This document shows positions 11,079 through 18,629 of a DNA stretch of 22,514 bases, piece by piece. Below the pieces are notes generated by a model, which worked only from the letters and a program-made list of their open reading frames with translations, did no database searches and was not told where the DNA came from. Source of the stretch: Blastocatellia bacterium (GTDB lineage Bacteria > Acidobacteriota > Blastocatellia > Chloracidobacteriales > JADJPF01); NCBI GenBank assembly GCA_016713405.1, contig JADJPF010000002.1, positions 1 through 22,514 of the forward strand. Direction: 5' to 3'. Within the stretch, counting starts at the first letter, position 1, and every line of letters begins with the position of its first letter. The translations under genes were made by a program, and so were the position numbers.

Positions 11079-11332
11079 ATGGATTTTAATGAACAGTTTA
11101 ACAAATCATATCTTTTTTCAACTCTTTATCATGAAGTAGGTCAATTTTTTGAACCACAGGAAATAGTTGATTATCAGGAAATCATCCAGAAATTAGCCTT
11201 CAAGAAACAATATCAGCAACTATGGGAATTGGTATTTCAAGTTCCTTTTGGATGGTCAAGTGAAATACTAGAAATATTAGAGTCAAACCATTATCAACCG
11301 TTAGATGGAAGCGAAGTTTTTTCAAAACTTTG
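11079..11332 (+). pseudogene. WD40 giant gene, 5' fragment cut by the insertion sequence
   Basis: The ATG at 11079 sits 8 bases after TGGAGA. The fragment encodes about 85 residues, including the first copy of a helical segment ('QQLWELVFQVPFGWSSEILEILE...HYQP') that recurs near 14419 and 15799. The reading frame runs into the insertion sequence after 11332 and stops at 11342. Joining base 11332 to base 12755, which drops the insertion sequence and one 8-bp target copy, restores an in-frame 'FSKLCKLHQQIDGN'. This matches the 'LFQQLSQL' region of the second copy. It is the true N-terminus of the WD40 protein continued at 12755 and 14278. Confidence 0.85.
11325..11332. repeat. Left target-site duplication AAACTTTG
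   Basis: Eight bases immediately before the left inverted repeat. They match 7 of 8 bases of the copy after the right end (12747-12754, AATCTTTG). An 8-bp duplication fits the ISMich2 subgroup of the ISKra4 family as I recall it. Confidence 0.7.
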
Positions 11333-11353
11333 CTTTCTGTAAAAAATCCTGTG
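11333..11353. repeat. Left terminal inverted repeat of the IS
   Basis: The 21 bases are exactly the reverse complement of 12726-12746. The repeat does not extend outwards, because the next base pair outside (G at 11332 against A at 12747) is not complementary. Confidence 0.92.
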
Positions 11354-11409
11354 ATAGTTGGATGCCATAAAGTAAACTCTTGAGAGAAAAAAACTCAGGA
11401 GGATGAAAA

Positions 11410-12724
11410 ATGGCAAAGATAAAAATAATGCTAGAAAATAAAGAAGGCAAGCAAATAGGGGAAATGCAAGAGTATGAGTTGGAAGTAGGGCAAGGAAGTT
11501 TGTTAGAAATAGAGGCAGCAGTGGAAAAATTCAAAAGAAGCAGTTTGCCAAAAATAGAACAAGAGTTAATGATAGAGGCACAAGAGCAAGAAGTAAAAAA
11601 AAAGCGAATTAAAAGTAAATGGAACAAGTGAAATAGAAATCAAAACCCTACATGGAAAATTTAAGTTCAAGGTACAAAGGTTTGATAACGGAGAAGATTA
11701 CTTAAGCATAACAGGGCAATGCAAGAATGGATACGTAAGTGATGGATTGGCAGAATACGCGGCATATTATAGTAATCGCTTGAGTTATGAAGAAGTAGAA
11801 AAATTAATCAAAAGAAACACAGGACAAAAGTTGTTAAGCGATCAAGGGATATGGTTAATGGTAAAAGCAAAAGCAGAAGAGATAAGCCAAGCCCAACAAC
11901 AGATAGTTACTCAAAGATTAAAGAAAGGAAAAATGCCAAAAATAGAAACACGAGTAAATATTTATGATGCAAAAGCAGAAGAAGTGTTGATATTTGATGA
12001 TGGGATTATAGTTAAAGAACAAAAAGCCAAACGAGATGGCAAAGAAGTTGAGCAAAAAACTAGAGTCAATACAGATATAGTAATGTTAGAGCAAAAAGAT
12101 GGCTCATATCGTTACCTAATAGCAGGAACTGATAAAAAAGCAAATGAATTAGTAAGTTTAGAAGAAGTAGTAAAAAGTGAGCTAATGATTGAGTATTCAA
12201 GGCGCAGATCTGCCTTACCTATAGTGGCAATAACAGATGGGGCAAAGAGCATTCGTAATAGTTTGCAGCTAATTTTTGGCACAACAATTACTATAATCTT
12301 AGATTGGTATCATCTTGAGAAGAAGGTTTATGAGCTTTTTTCTATGATTGGACGCAATAAAGAAGAAAAACTCCATCATCTGAATTTTATTTTTCCCTTA
12401 TTGTGGAAAGGTCACATTAGTGAAGTAATTTTTTATCTTCGCAATGAAGTTAAGGCTAGAAACTCTATAAAATTAGAAGAGTTGATTTCTTATCTTCTTA
12501 AGCACAAGGCTGAAATTATTGACTATGAGCGTCGCAAGCAGGCTTCTAAGCCTATTGGCTCTGGTCGTATGGAAAAGGGCGTTGATCAGGTTATTGGCAA
12601 ACGCCAGAAAGACAACTCTATGTCTTGGTGTTCTTCTGGTTCTAAGTCTTTGGCTATTTTAAAGGTCGTTGAGCTTAATGGTGAGTGGGATTCTCTTTGG
12701 AATCTTCCTTCTATTGCTGCTTAA
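11410..12724 (+). CDS. ISKra4-family transposase (two frames, shift at A9)
   Basis: The ATG at 11410 follows a strong AGGAGG (11397-11402) by 7 bases. The first frame (to 11631) gives the N-terminal part ('LLEIEAAVEKFKRSSLPKIEQEL'-type helix, charged and coiled). A +1 shift at the nine-A run 11595-11603 continues into the second frame ('KKSELKVNGTSEIEIKTLHGKF'), which stays open through 11747 to the TAA at 12722. Family motifs are 'YYSNRLSYEEVEKLIKRNTG', 'LLSDQGIW', 'FDDGIIVKEQKAKR', 'VAITDGAKSIR', 'IILDWYHLEKK', 'PIGSGRMEKGVDQVIG' and 'RQKDNSMSW'. The Asp residues in DDG and TDG and the Glu in RMEKG are the likely catalytic triad. The shift may be programmed or may be an artefact (see findings). 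The C-terminus looks complete, so the element may still be active. Confidence 0.9.
11595..11603 (+). promoter_or_regulatory. A9 slippage site between the two transposase frames
   Basis: Nine consecutive A residues stand exactly where the coding potential moves from the first to the second transposase frame. A transcript with eight A residues would read straight through. Transcriptional slippage or ribosomal frameshifting at such runs is known in insertion sequences. A base-calling error in the run gives the same picture. Confidence 0.4.
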
Positions 12725-12725
12725 C

Positions 12726-12746
12726 CACAGGATTTTTTACAGAAAG
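12726..12746. repeat. Right terminal inverted repeat of the IS
   Basis: Perfect 21-bp reverse complement of the left end. It begins 2 bases after the transposase stop codon. Confidence 0.92.
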
Positions 12747-12754
12747 AATCTTTG
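12747..12754. repeat. Right target-site duplication AATCTTTG
   Basis: The second copy of the 8-bp target. It differs from the left copy at one position (T against A), which may be a mutation since insertion or a sequence error. Confidence 0.7.
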
Positions 12755-14277
12755 TAAATTACACCAGCAAATAGATGGTAATCTAGTTTTACCTCTTTAT
12801 AAATCTAGCCAGAATTTTGAATGTATTGGAGAACTGAGAAACTCGCAAATTTCCCCTAGTACAGGATTGCTTGCTATTCATCACGGCTACAAAGGGGAAA
12901 TTTTGTCTATTTTTGATTGGAAAACAGGTGTTTCTAAAGCTCAAATCAACAGCAAAACATACCTCTCTTATTTTTCTTTTTTTCCCAATAGTGGATTGCT
13001 TGTGATAATTGAGGAATACAGCCAAATTCATTTGGTAAATATATTAACTAGAGAGCATTTTCCACCATTAGTAGATCCAGATGATACAAAAGAACTATCA
13101 AAATCAAGAATAAACCAAATTGCTTTATCTAGCGATGGCAAGTTATTGGCTACAGGTAGTGATTATTCTATAAAAATTTGGGATTTGGCTATAGGTAAAT
13201 ATAGTAGAAAAATAAAGTGGACTGACAAAAAAGGTACAAAACGAAATCCTCATGGTGGTACATGGAGGCACAACCTCAACTAACACAACTGCTTTTTTCT
13301 TCAGATAATCAATTATTACTTACTGCTGGAGACCAATTTGACCGAAATATTAAACTCTGGAAAGTCAAAACGGGAGAATGTTTTTTAACCCTAGATTTTT
13401 CTGGTATTGTTGGATCAGTATGTTTTACACCTAATAATAAATACTTAGTTGCTACTACAATTGATTATGGTACTTTTACGTATAAAAATAATAGTAGATT
13501 GATAGTTTGGGATCTAAAGACAGGAGAGTGTAAGGGTCAAATACAGTGTGACACCATATTTCTGCTCTAACGCTCTTGTCTGATGGGAAAGAGTAATGAC
13601 TACTGGCATTACTGGTTCAAAAGATATTTATAGTTCAATTGGTAATCAGGAATTAGAAAAATAGAAAGAATAAGTGTTTGGGAAATTGACCCTTTAAAAA
13701 CAACAATCAACTTCTACTCATCAACGCAGAGATGGAATAGTGACACAGTTTAGTTTTGAGTCAAATAATCAGGGTATTATTACTCATTGCAAAAATGAAA
13801 GAAAACCTCCCATTCTTAGGGTTTGGGAATCATTAAGTAAAATTCCATTAGCTCATATGGATAGAAGTTATCTAACAAGAGTTCAAACTCAATTGGAACT
13901 TTGTCAAGATTCTGATAAAGAAATATGGCAGTTTTTAATATGCTTGCTTGAATATAGTTTGCGTGCTGAGTTTGAACTTAAGTTAAAGCCAATAATTGAT
14001 AGTGCTTATGTAGGAGATAATAAATGTTTAACAGAACTAGCAAATCTTCTTAATGATAATAATGAGTATATTAAACAGCTTGCTTCTAAAGTGTTGGCTA
14101 ACTTAGAGAACAAACGGGCTATTGATGAGTTGTCGGCTGATAATTGAACAACAATCACTAGCTTTAATTGAGATTGCTATTATTAAAGGTTATTTACCAA
14201 CCGATGAATCATTATCATAGGACTTTTTTATTTATTAACTAAGCAATTTTGAAGCTTATCTAAAAATTGATCCTGAA
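12755..14277 (+). pseudogene. WD40 giant gene, middle part (many frameshifts)
   Basis: Continuation of the protein that begins at 11079. It encodes a first propeller with WD40 blades such as 'IALSSDGKLLATGSDYSIKIWDL', 'LLFSSDNQLLLTAGDQF...IKLWKVKTGEC' and 'SRLIVWDLKTGEC'. An all-helical stretch follows ('WQFLICLLEYSLRAEFELKLKP', 'LTELANLLNDNNEYIKQLASKVLANL') resembling HEAT/TPR segments. A further segment, after correction, reads 'ALLYLLTKQFEAYLKIDPELQQLF' (14220-14290) and joins the next part. About eight lesions occur in 1 kb: near 13255, 13559-13561, 13588-13590, 13657-13661, 13696-13700, 14130-14145, 14218 and 14247-14250. Most are one missing base in an A or T run. No start codon or ribosome-binding site suggests an independent gene here. 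It is one gene with its flanks, divided by the insertion sequence and sequence lesions. Confidence 0.8.
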
Positions 14278-17200
14278 TTGCAACAACTATTCTCGCTTTA
14301 CAATAATCTTGACAAGAAAAAACAACAAGCTATAGCTTCACTAATAAAAGATAGTAAAGATTTAAGGTTTGCCCAATTTATTGAATTTAATTCTGCTTCA
14401 AATCTAGCCACTCGATCAGATAAAGAATGGCAAACTCTAATAGAATTAAAAATACAAAACCAATTGTTTGATGATTTGTGGAAATGGGTTTTTCAAGCAC
14501 CTCCTAGATGGTCAAGTGAGATTTTAGCTGCACTTGAAAAGGCAAATTTTCAGCCATCAGAAATTTCTGATCAGGAATTATTCCAACAACTTTCTCAATT
14601 ACGTCCAGTTAGTGGTAAAAACTTAACCTTTTTTACTATCTCTTCATTACATGAATTAACGGGTAACTGGTTTAATCCAAGTCTGGCAATTTCTCCTGAT
14701 GGCTCAATGCTAATTATAGGAAACGATAGAGGAGCAGAAGCACAAATTTGGAAAATACCTGAATGGAAGTGCTATGCCACTTTTTGTGGAGCAAGTGAAT
14801 CAATGGCATTTTCTGCAGATGGAAAAACACTTGCCACAGCAATTAGCCGTGATTATTATAATTTAGATGTTTGGGATCTTTCCAAAATAGAACTTAATCA
14901 ACATTCCTTAAAAAATTGTTACAAATGCAGTAAAGTTTGTGAAGGAAAATTTTGCCAATATTGTGGTTCTCCTAGCCCAGAGGCACCACAGTTACAAAAG
15001 TCTTCTCACAAAACAACAATGAAACTACCTGCTGGGATTGCCTTCTCGCCCGATTGTAAAATTTTACTAGCTATTTCACCTAACAAAACTGTTGAATTAA
15101 TAAATACTACTACTTGGCACCGTCAAACTAAATTTAAGATAAATGAATGCTACAATTGTGCTATTTCTCCAAATTTTCGCTTTTTAGCCACAGCAGGTGA
15201 TTTAAGGTTTTGGGATTTGAAAACAGGTAACGCCTATCCAGTATTAATGCCCCATACTAGCGTAGTAGCCTTTTCTCCAGATGGATCTATTTTGGCTACA
15301 GGTCATTCAGCAGAAGCAAGACTTTGGGATGTTGATACTCAAAAATGTATAGATATTCTTAGAATTCCTGATAGTGCGTCTCTTAATCTGGTTTCATCAA
15401 TAGCAATATCAAGTAATAAGTTATTGGCTCTTAGTCAGCAACAAGGAAACAATATTTTTATTTGGGACTTAATTAGCCAACAGATTAAAGTTAAACTTGA
15501 GCATTCTGAACAAGTCAAAAAGTTGCTTTTTTCACCAGATAGTAAACTACTTTTTGTAGTTGGTAGTTCTCAATTAAAGGTTTGGAAACTAACATATTTT
15601 GATTCTCTACCACTCTCATCAATGACAGAAACAGAGATAAAACAAGTAGCTTTATTAAGTCAGTGTAAACCAAATATAGATTTGATTAATTGGAAATTTG
15701 TTGCAGCATTACTTGGTAATCGAATTCAATCTTTTGTAGAAGTTGATTCTGATAAAGAATCAATTCCGCAATATCAAATAATACAGACTAAAAATACTAA
15801 TTTTATTGATTGGCGAGCAGTAATTGCTAAGCTAAAACAGTCAAAAGAATTTGATAAATTATGGCCTCTTGTTTTTGAAACACCTGTCCATTTGGCAGCA
15901 GAAATTGTTGACTGGCTAAAACAATGTAATTATCGGCCTGTTAATGAGCAAGATCGTAAAAACTTTGAAAAATTATCTTCACTAATTCCTGATCAAAGCC
16001 AACTTCCACTATACACACCTTTGCCAGTTTTTCGTAAAAGCCTTAGAGCCTGCCCAACAATAATTTCATCAGATAACAAAATAATTGCTACATTGGATTA
16101 TCAAGGTAAGCTTTCTTTATGGGATGCAGAAACTAATGAACACATAGCAACTTTGTCAGGTCATAAACACATAATTAATAAAGCTTTATTTTCTCCAGAC
16201 AATAGCAAAATTGCAACTAGTGAACATTGGACAGTTTCTCTTTGGGATCTAGTTGCTCAGAAATGGAAATGGAAAATAGATAGATTTGAAGCTACAGAAG
16301 AATCTGCAGAAGATCCGTTTTATGGCATCAAAATTCATTATGAAGAGTTAGATTATCTAGTCTTTTCTCCTAACAGTAAAATTATTGCCATTTGGAGCCG
16401 AAATAAAGCTATTAGTCTTTATGATACTGATACTGGCAAACTTTTATGTTATTTAACTAAGACAGAAAGTGTATTTAAAGTATCTTTTTCACCAGATAGT
16501 TCATTATTGTTGCTAAAAGCTTTTAGAAATATTCAAATTTGCCAGACAACTACAGGTAAGCTTTATGCTCCTTTACTTATAGAATGTAATACATTTGCAT
16601 TTATACCAAACACTAACTTTTTAATAATTCAAGAAAAAACCAAAATTTCCCAATGGGATTTAAATAATGGCAAAGAATGCATTAAAGTCAAAGAGCTTGA
16701 AATAAAACCATTACTCTATGATTGGATTATTTTTTCAAAAGATAATAATTCATTTGCTTTAATAGATCGCAACTTAACAGTTCAAATTTATAATTTAGCC
16801 TCTTTCCAGTTGCAATCTGTTACTACCACTTCTGAACTTTATCAATCTGCTTTATGGGCTAATCCTTCAATTACTGAGCATAATTTTGTTAATACTTTTC
16901 CTTTTACAATGCAACTACTTAATCAAGAGCTTATTTATTATCCAAAAAGAAAAGAACAAGAATTGTATGATCATCTTTGTGTAGATTCTGATAAACACTC
17001 AGCAAATTCTTATTTTTTAAGATTAGATGGTCAAGAGTATTTGCCTAATCATCTTACACTTTCCCCTGATTACACTATGTTGGTGTTGGGAACAGAGAAA
17101 TTTTTACATTTGTGGGATCTAAATAATGGTACCTGCAAGCTTACTTTAGCTGTGAATAGAGCAAAATCAGAAGTCTTTATTGGTAGTAATCTTTTAGCTA

Positions 17201-18504
17201 CATTCAGTAAAAGATTACAGATATGGGATATAAATACTGCTTGTTTACAGTTAGATTTTCCTATTGATGAAAGACAAATGGTAAAGCTTTGGCCTGATAG
17301 TAAAAACATAATAATAACCAAAGAAACTAAATTTGAACGTTGGAATATTGATAGGCTGGATTATAAATCTATTAAGCAGGAATCTCTTTACTCGATTTTT
17401 TTTAAATCAAATGATGAAAGATTTTTGGTAACTTTACAAAAAAATAATAGTATAAAACTCTGGGATCTTTATTTAGAGAAATGTCTACTTACTATTGGAG
17501 ATTGTTCTCCAAATGATTTTAATTGCTGGTTTTCGTCTGATAATCAACTTTTTTGGGTTTTGCCAAAAAGCTTTAAATTACATATTTACAACATAGAAAC
17601 AAGCGAACTTAGAATTTGGGAACATAAGAAAGAAAATTATGGACATACACTTTCTCCTGATGGTCAACTACTTGTTATTTGGGGTATCAGCAATTCTTTC
17701 TGGCTTTGGCGGTTATCAACAGGAGATTGTCAAGAATTTTCTTGGTCAGAAAATGGCATTACAGAAGAAGTTTATGGCAGACCAAAAAATCAAGGCTGTG
17801 TTAGGGTTAAGTGGTTAAGTAAAGTAGGGGTATTTTCTCCTTGTAGCAAAAAGATAGCTTTTCAGACAGAAGTATTTGAGGATAACACTCATAAAACAAC
17901 CCGGTTTAACACTTATATTTGGGATATTGTTTCTGGACGTGGCACAAAGGTATTAAATCAAAAGTTATGTTCTTTAGATTTTTCTACTTCACCATTTTCT
18001 TTTGATAGCAAATGGCTTGGCACAATTAATTCGGTAAATGATACTACTTTATCTCTTATTGATGTAAATGATGCGAAAAATTCTTTTTCCTTAAATGTAG
18101 GATTTCAAATTAAAGGGGTTATTTTTAGTCCAGATAATCAAACTATTGCTATTTCAGGAGAGCAAGATGTCCAAATTCTTGTGAATGGAAAAACAAAGTT
18201 AAAGCTTAAAGACCATACACTTTTTTCAAAATACGGCTCAGATATAGCTCAATTAAATAAAGCTAATTTTGTAGGATTACCAAATATTTCAATGTTTTCA
18301 ATTAGTGGAAAGGTTCTTGCTGTTTGGGAGACTAATGGAAAAATTATTAATATTTATGATATTGATAGTTTACAACCAATCGCCAAACTAAATGATTGTG
18401 GCTCAATTTATTTATTTACTTTTCTCCCAAACAATAAAGCTATTGCTCTTAATAGCGATTTTACGGTACTTGTTTGGCAAGAAAATGATTTTAGAAAAGG
18501 TTAA
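14278..18504 (+). CDS. WD40-repeat giant protein, intact C-terminal 1,408 codons
   Basis: The frame is open from 14239 and TTG 14278 is only the first possible start codon. No ribosome-binding site precedes it, and the sequence 'FEAYLKIDPE' just upstream is clearly protein, so this is the 3' part of the gene begun at 11079. It holds many WD40 blades ('LAISPDGSMLIIG', 'VVAFSPDGSILATGHSAEARLWDVD', 'LLFSPDSKLLFVVG', 'FSPDNSKIATSEHWTVSLWDL', 'LSPDGQLLVIWG', 'VIFSPDNQTIAISG'), enough for at least two or three propellers. Two copies of the helical segment 'LW..VF..P..WS.EI' precede propellers (14419-14611 and 15799-16002). A Cys-rich zinc ribbon is inserted at 14917-14967. No enzyme domain, signal peptide or membrane span is seen, so it is probably a cytosolic scaffold. 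Unlike every neighbour, 4.2 kb carry no frameshift. It may still be translated if an internal start is used. Confidence 0.88.
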   Translation: MQQLFSLYNNLDKKKQQAIASLIKDSKDLRFAQFIEFNSASNLATRSDKEWQTLIELKIQNQLFDDLWKWVFQAPPRWSSEILAALEKANFQPSEISDQELFQQLSQLRPVSGKNLTFFTISSLHELTGNWFNPSLAISPDGSMLIIGNDRGAEAQIWKIPEWKCYATFCGASESMAFSADGKTLATAISRDYYNLDVWDLSKIELNQHSLKNCYKCSKVCEGKFCQYCGSPSPEAPQLQKSSHKTTMKLPAGIAFSPDCKILLAISPNKTVELINTTTWHRQTKFKINECYNCAISPNFRFLATAGDLRFWDLKTGNAYPVLMPHTSVVAFSPDGSILATGHSAEARLWDVDTQKCIDILRIPDSASLNLVSSIAISSNKLLALSQQQGNNIFIWDLISQQIKVKLEHSEQVKKLLFSPDSKLLFVVGSSQLKVWKLTYFDSLPLSSMTETEIKQVALLSQCKPNIDLINWKFVAALLGNRIQSFVEVDSDKESIPQYQIIQTKNTNFIDWRAVIAKLKQSKEFDKLWPLVFETPVHLAAEIVDWLKQCNYRPVNEQDRKNFEKLSSLIPDQSQLPLYTPLPVFRKSLRACPTIISSDNKIIATLDYQGKLSLWDAETNEHIATLSGHKHIINKALFSPDNSKIATSEHWTVSLWDLVAQKWKWKIDRFEATEESAEDPFYGIKIHYEELDYLVFSPNSKIIAIWSRNKAISLYDTDTGKLLCYLTKTESVFKVSFSPDSSLLLLKAFRNIQICQTTTGKLYAPLLIECNTFAFIPNTNFLIIQEKTKISQWDLNNGKECIKVKELEIKPLLYDWIIFSKDNNSFALIDRNLTVQIYNLASFQLQSVTTTSELYQSALWANPSITEHNFVNTFPFTMQLLNQELIYYPKRKEQELYDHLCVDSDKHSANSYFLRLDGQEYLPNHLTLSPDYTMLVLGTEKFLHLWDLNNGTCKLTLAVNRAKSEVFIGSNLLATFSKRLQIWDINTACLQLDFPIDERQMVKLWPDSKNIIITKETKFERWNIDRLDYKSIKQESLYSIFFKSNDERFLVTLQKNNSIKLWDLYLEKCLLTIGDCSPNDFNCWFSSDNQLFWVLPKSFKLHIYNIETSELRIWEHKKENYGHTLSPDGQLLVIWGISNSFWLWRLSTGDCQEFSWSENGITEEVYGRPKNQGCVRVKWLSKVGVFSPCSKKIAFQTEVFEDNTHKTTRFNTYIWDIVSGRGTKVLNQKLCSLDFSTSPFSFDSKWLGTINSVNDTTLSLIDVNDAKNSFSLNVGFQIKGVIFSPDNQTIAISGEQDVQILVNGKTKLKLKDHTLFSKYGSDIAQLNKANFVGLPNISMFSISGKVLAVWETNGKIINIYDIDSLQPIAKLNDCGSIYLFTFLPNNKAIALNSDFTVLVWQENDFRKG
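14419..14611 (+). repeat. Helical pre-propeller segment, copy 2
   Basis: Protein-level repeat: 'WQTLIELKIQNQLFDDLWKW' followed by 'VFQAPPRWSSEILAALE', then 'NFQP' and 'LFQQLSQL'. It aligns without gaps in its core with copy 1 (11157-11332, continued after 12755) and copy 3 (15799-16002). Each copy comes just before the first blades of a WD40 propeller. Confidence 0.75.
14917..14967 (+). other. Zinc ribbon inserted in a WD40 blade
   Basis: Codons give CYKCSKVCEGKFCQYCG: two CxxC pairs (codons 14917/14926 and 14953/14962) with an extra Cys at 14938. This is the pattern of a short zinc ribbon of the DZANK/zinc-ribbon type. It is placed between a 'VWDLSK' blade end and the next 'IAFSPD' blade start, so it loops out of the propeller. 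Confidence 0.7.
15799..16002 (+). repeat. Helical pre-propeller segment, copy 3
   Basis: Codons give 'FIDWRAVIAKLKQSKEFDKL' then 'WPLVFETPVHLAAEIVDWLK', 'NYRPV' and 'FEKLSSL'. The pattern matches copies 1 and 2 (LW/LVF/P/EI..L/Y.P/F..LS), here with A in place of the W-S pair. A new propeller starts directly after it. Confidence 0.75.
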
Positions 18505-18586
18505 TGTTTTGTAAGTGCTAACGGTATTTTCAGAATTTTCGGAAAACCTTTAAGAAAGCTGATAGAGTTTTTAATTTTTTTGCGCG

Positions 18587-18620
18587 TCCCTAAATGAAAA
18601 CAAATAATTTTATTTAGGGA
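18587..18620 (+). promoter_or_regulatory. Stem-loop covering the ribosome-binding site of the second NHL gene
   Basis: A perfect 9-bp inverted repeat, TCCCTAAAT (18587-18595) and ATTTAGGGA (18612-18620), has a 16-base loop. The right arm contains most of the Shine-Dalgarno AGGGAG (18616-18621) that stands 8 bases before the ATG at 18630. In mRNA the hairpin would hide the site, suggesting translation control. No U-tract follows, so it is not a standard terminator of the WD40 gene. Confidence 0.55.
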
Positions 18621-18629
18621 GATAGTTTA

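Larger units (their letters stand above)
11333..12746 (+). mobile_element. Complete ISKra4-family insertion sequence (ISMich2-like)
   Basis: A 1414-bp element bounded by perfect 21-bp terminal inverted repeats (11333-11353 and 12726-12746; the left one begins CTTTCTGT and the right one ends ACAGAAAG). It is flanked by a near-perfect 8-bp target duplication. It carries one transposase split in two reading frames around an A9 run. Length, repeat layout and transposase motifs fit the ISKra4 family. It sits inside the WD40 coding sequence in the same orientation and destroys that reading frame. Confidence 0.92.

Noticed and set aside
17070..17321. Minus-strand 83-codon frame inside the WD40 gene
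   Set aside because: It is the shadow of a dense, clearly coding plus-strand frame with no supporting signals.
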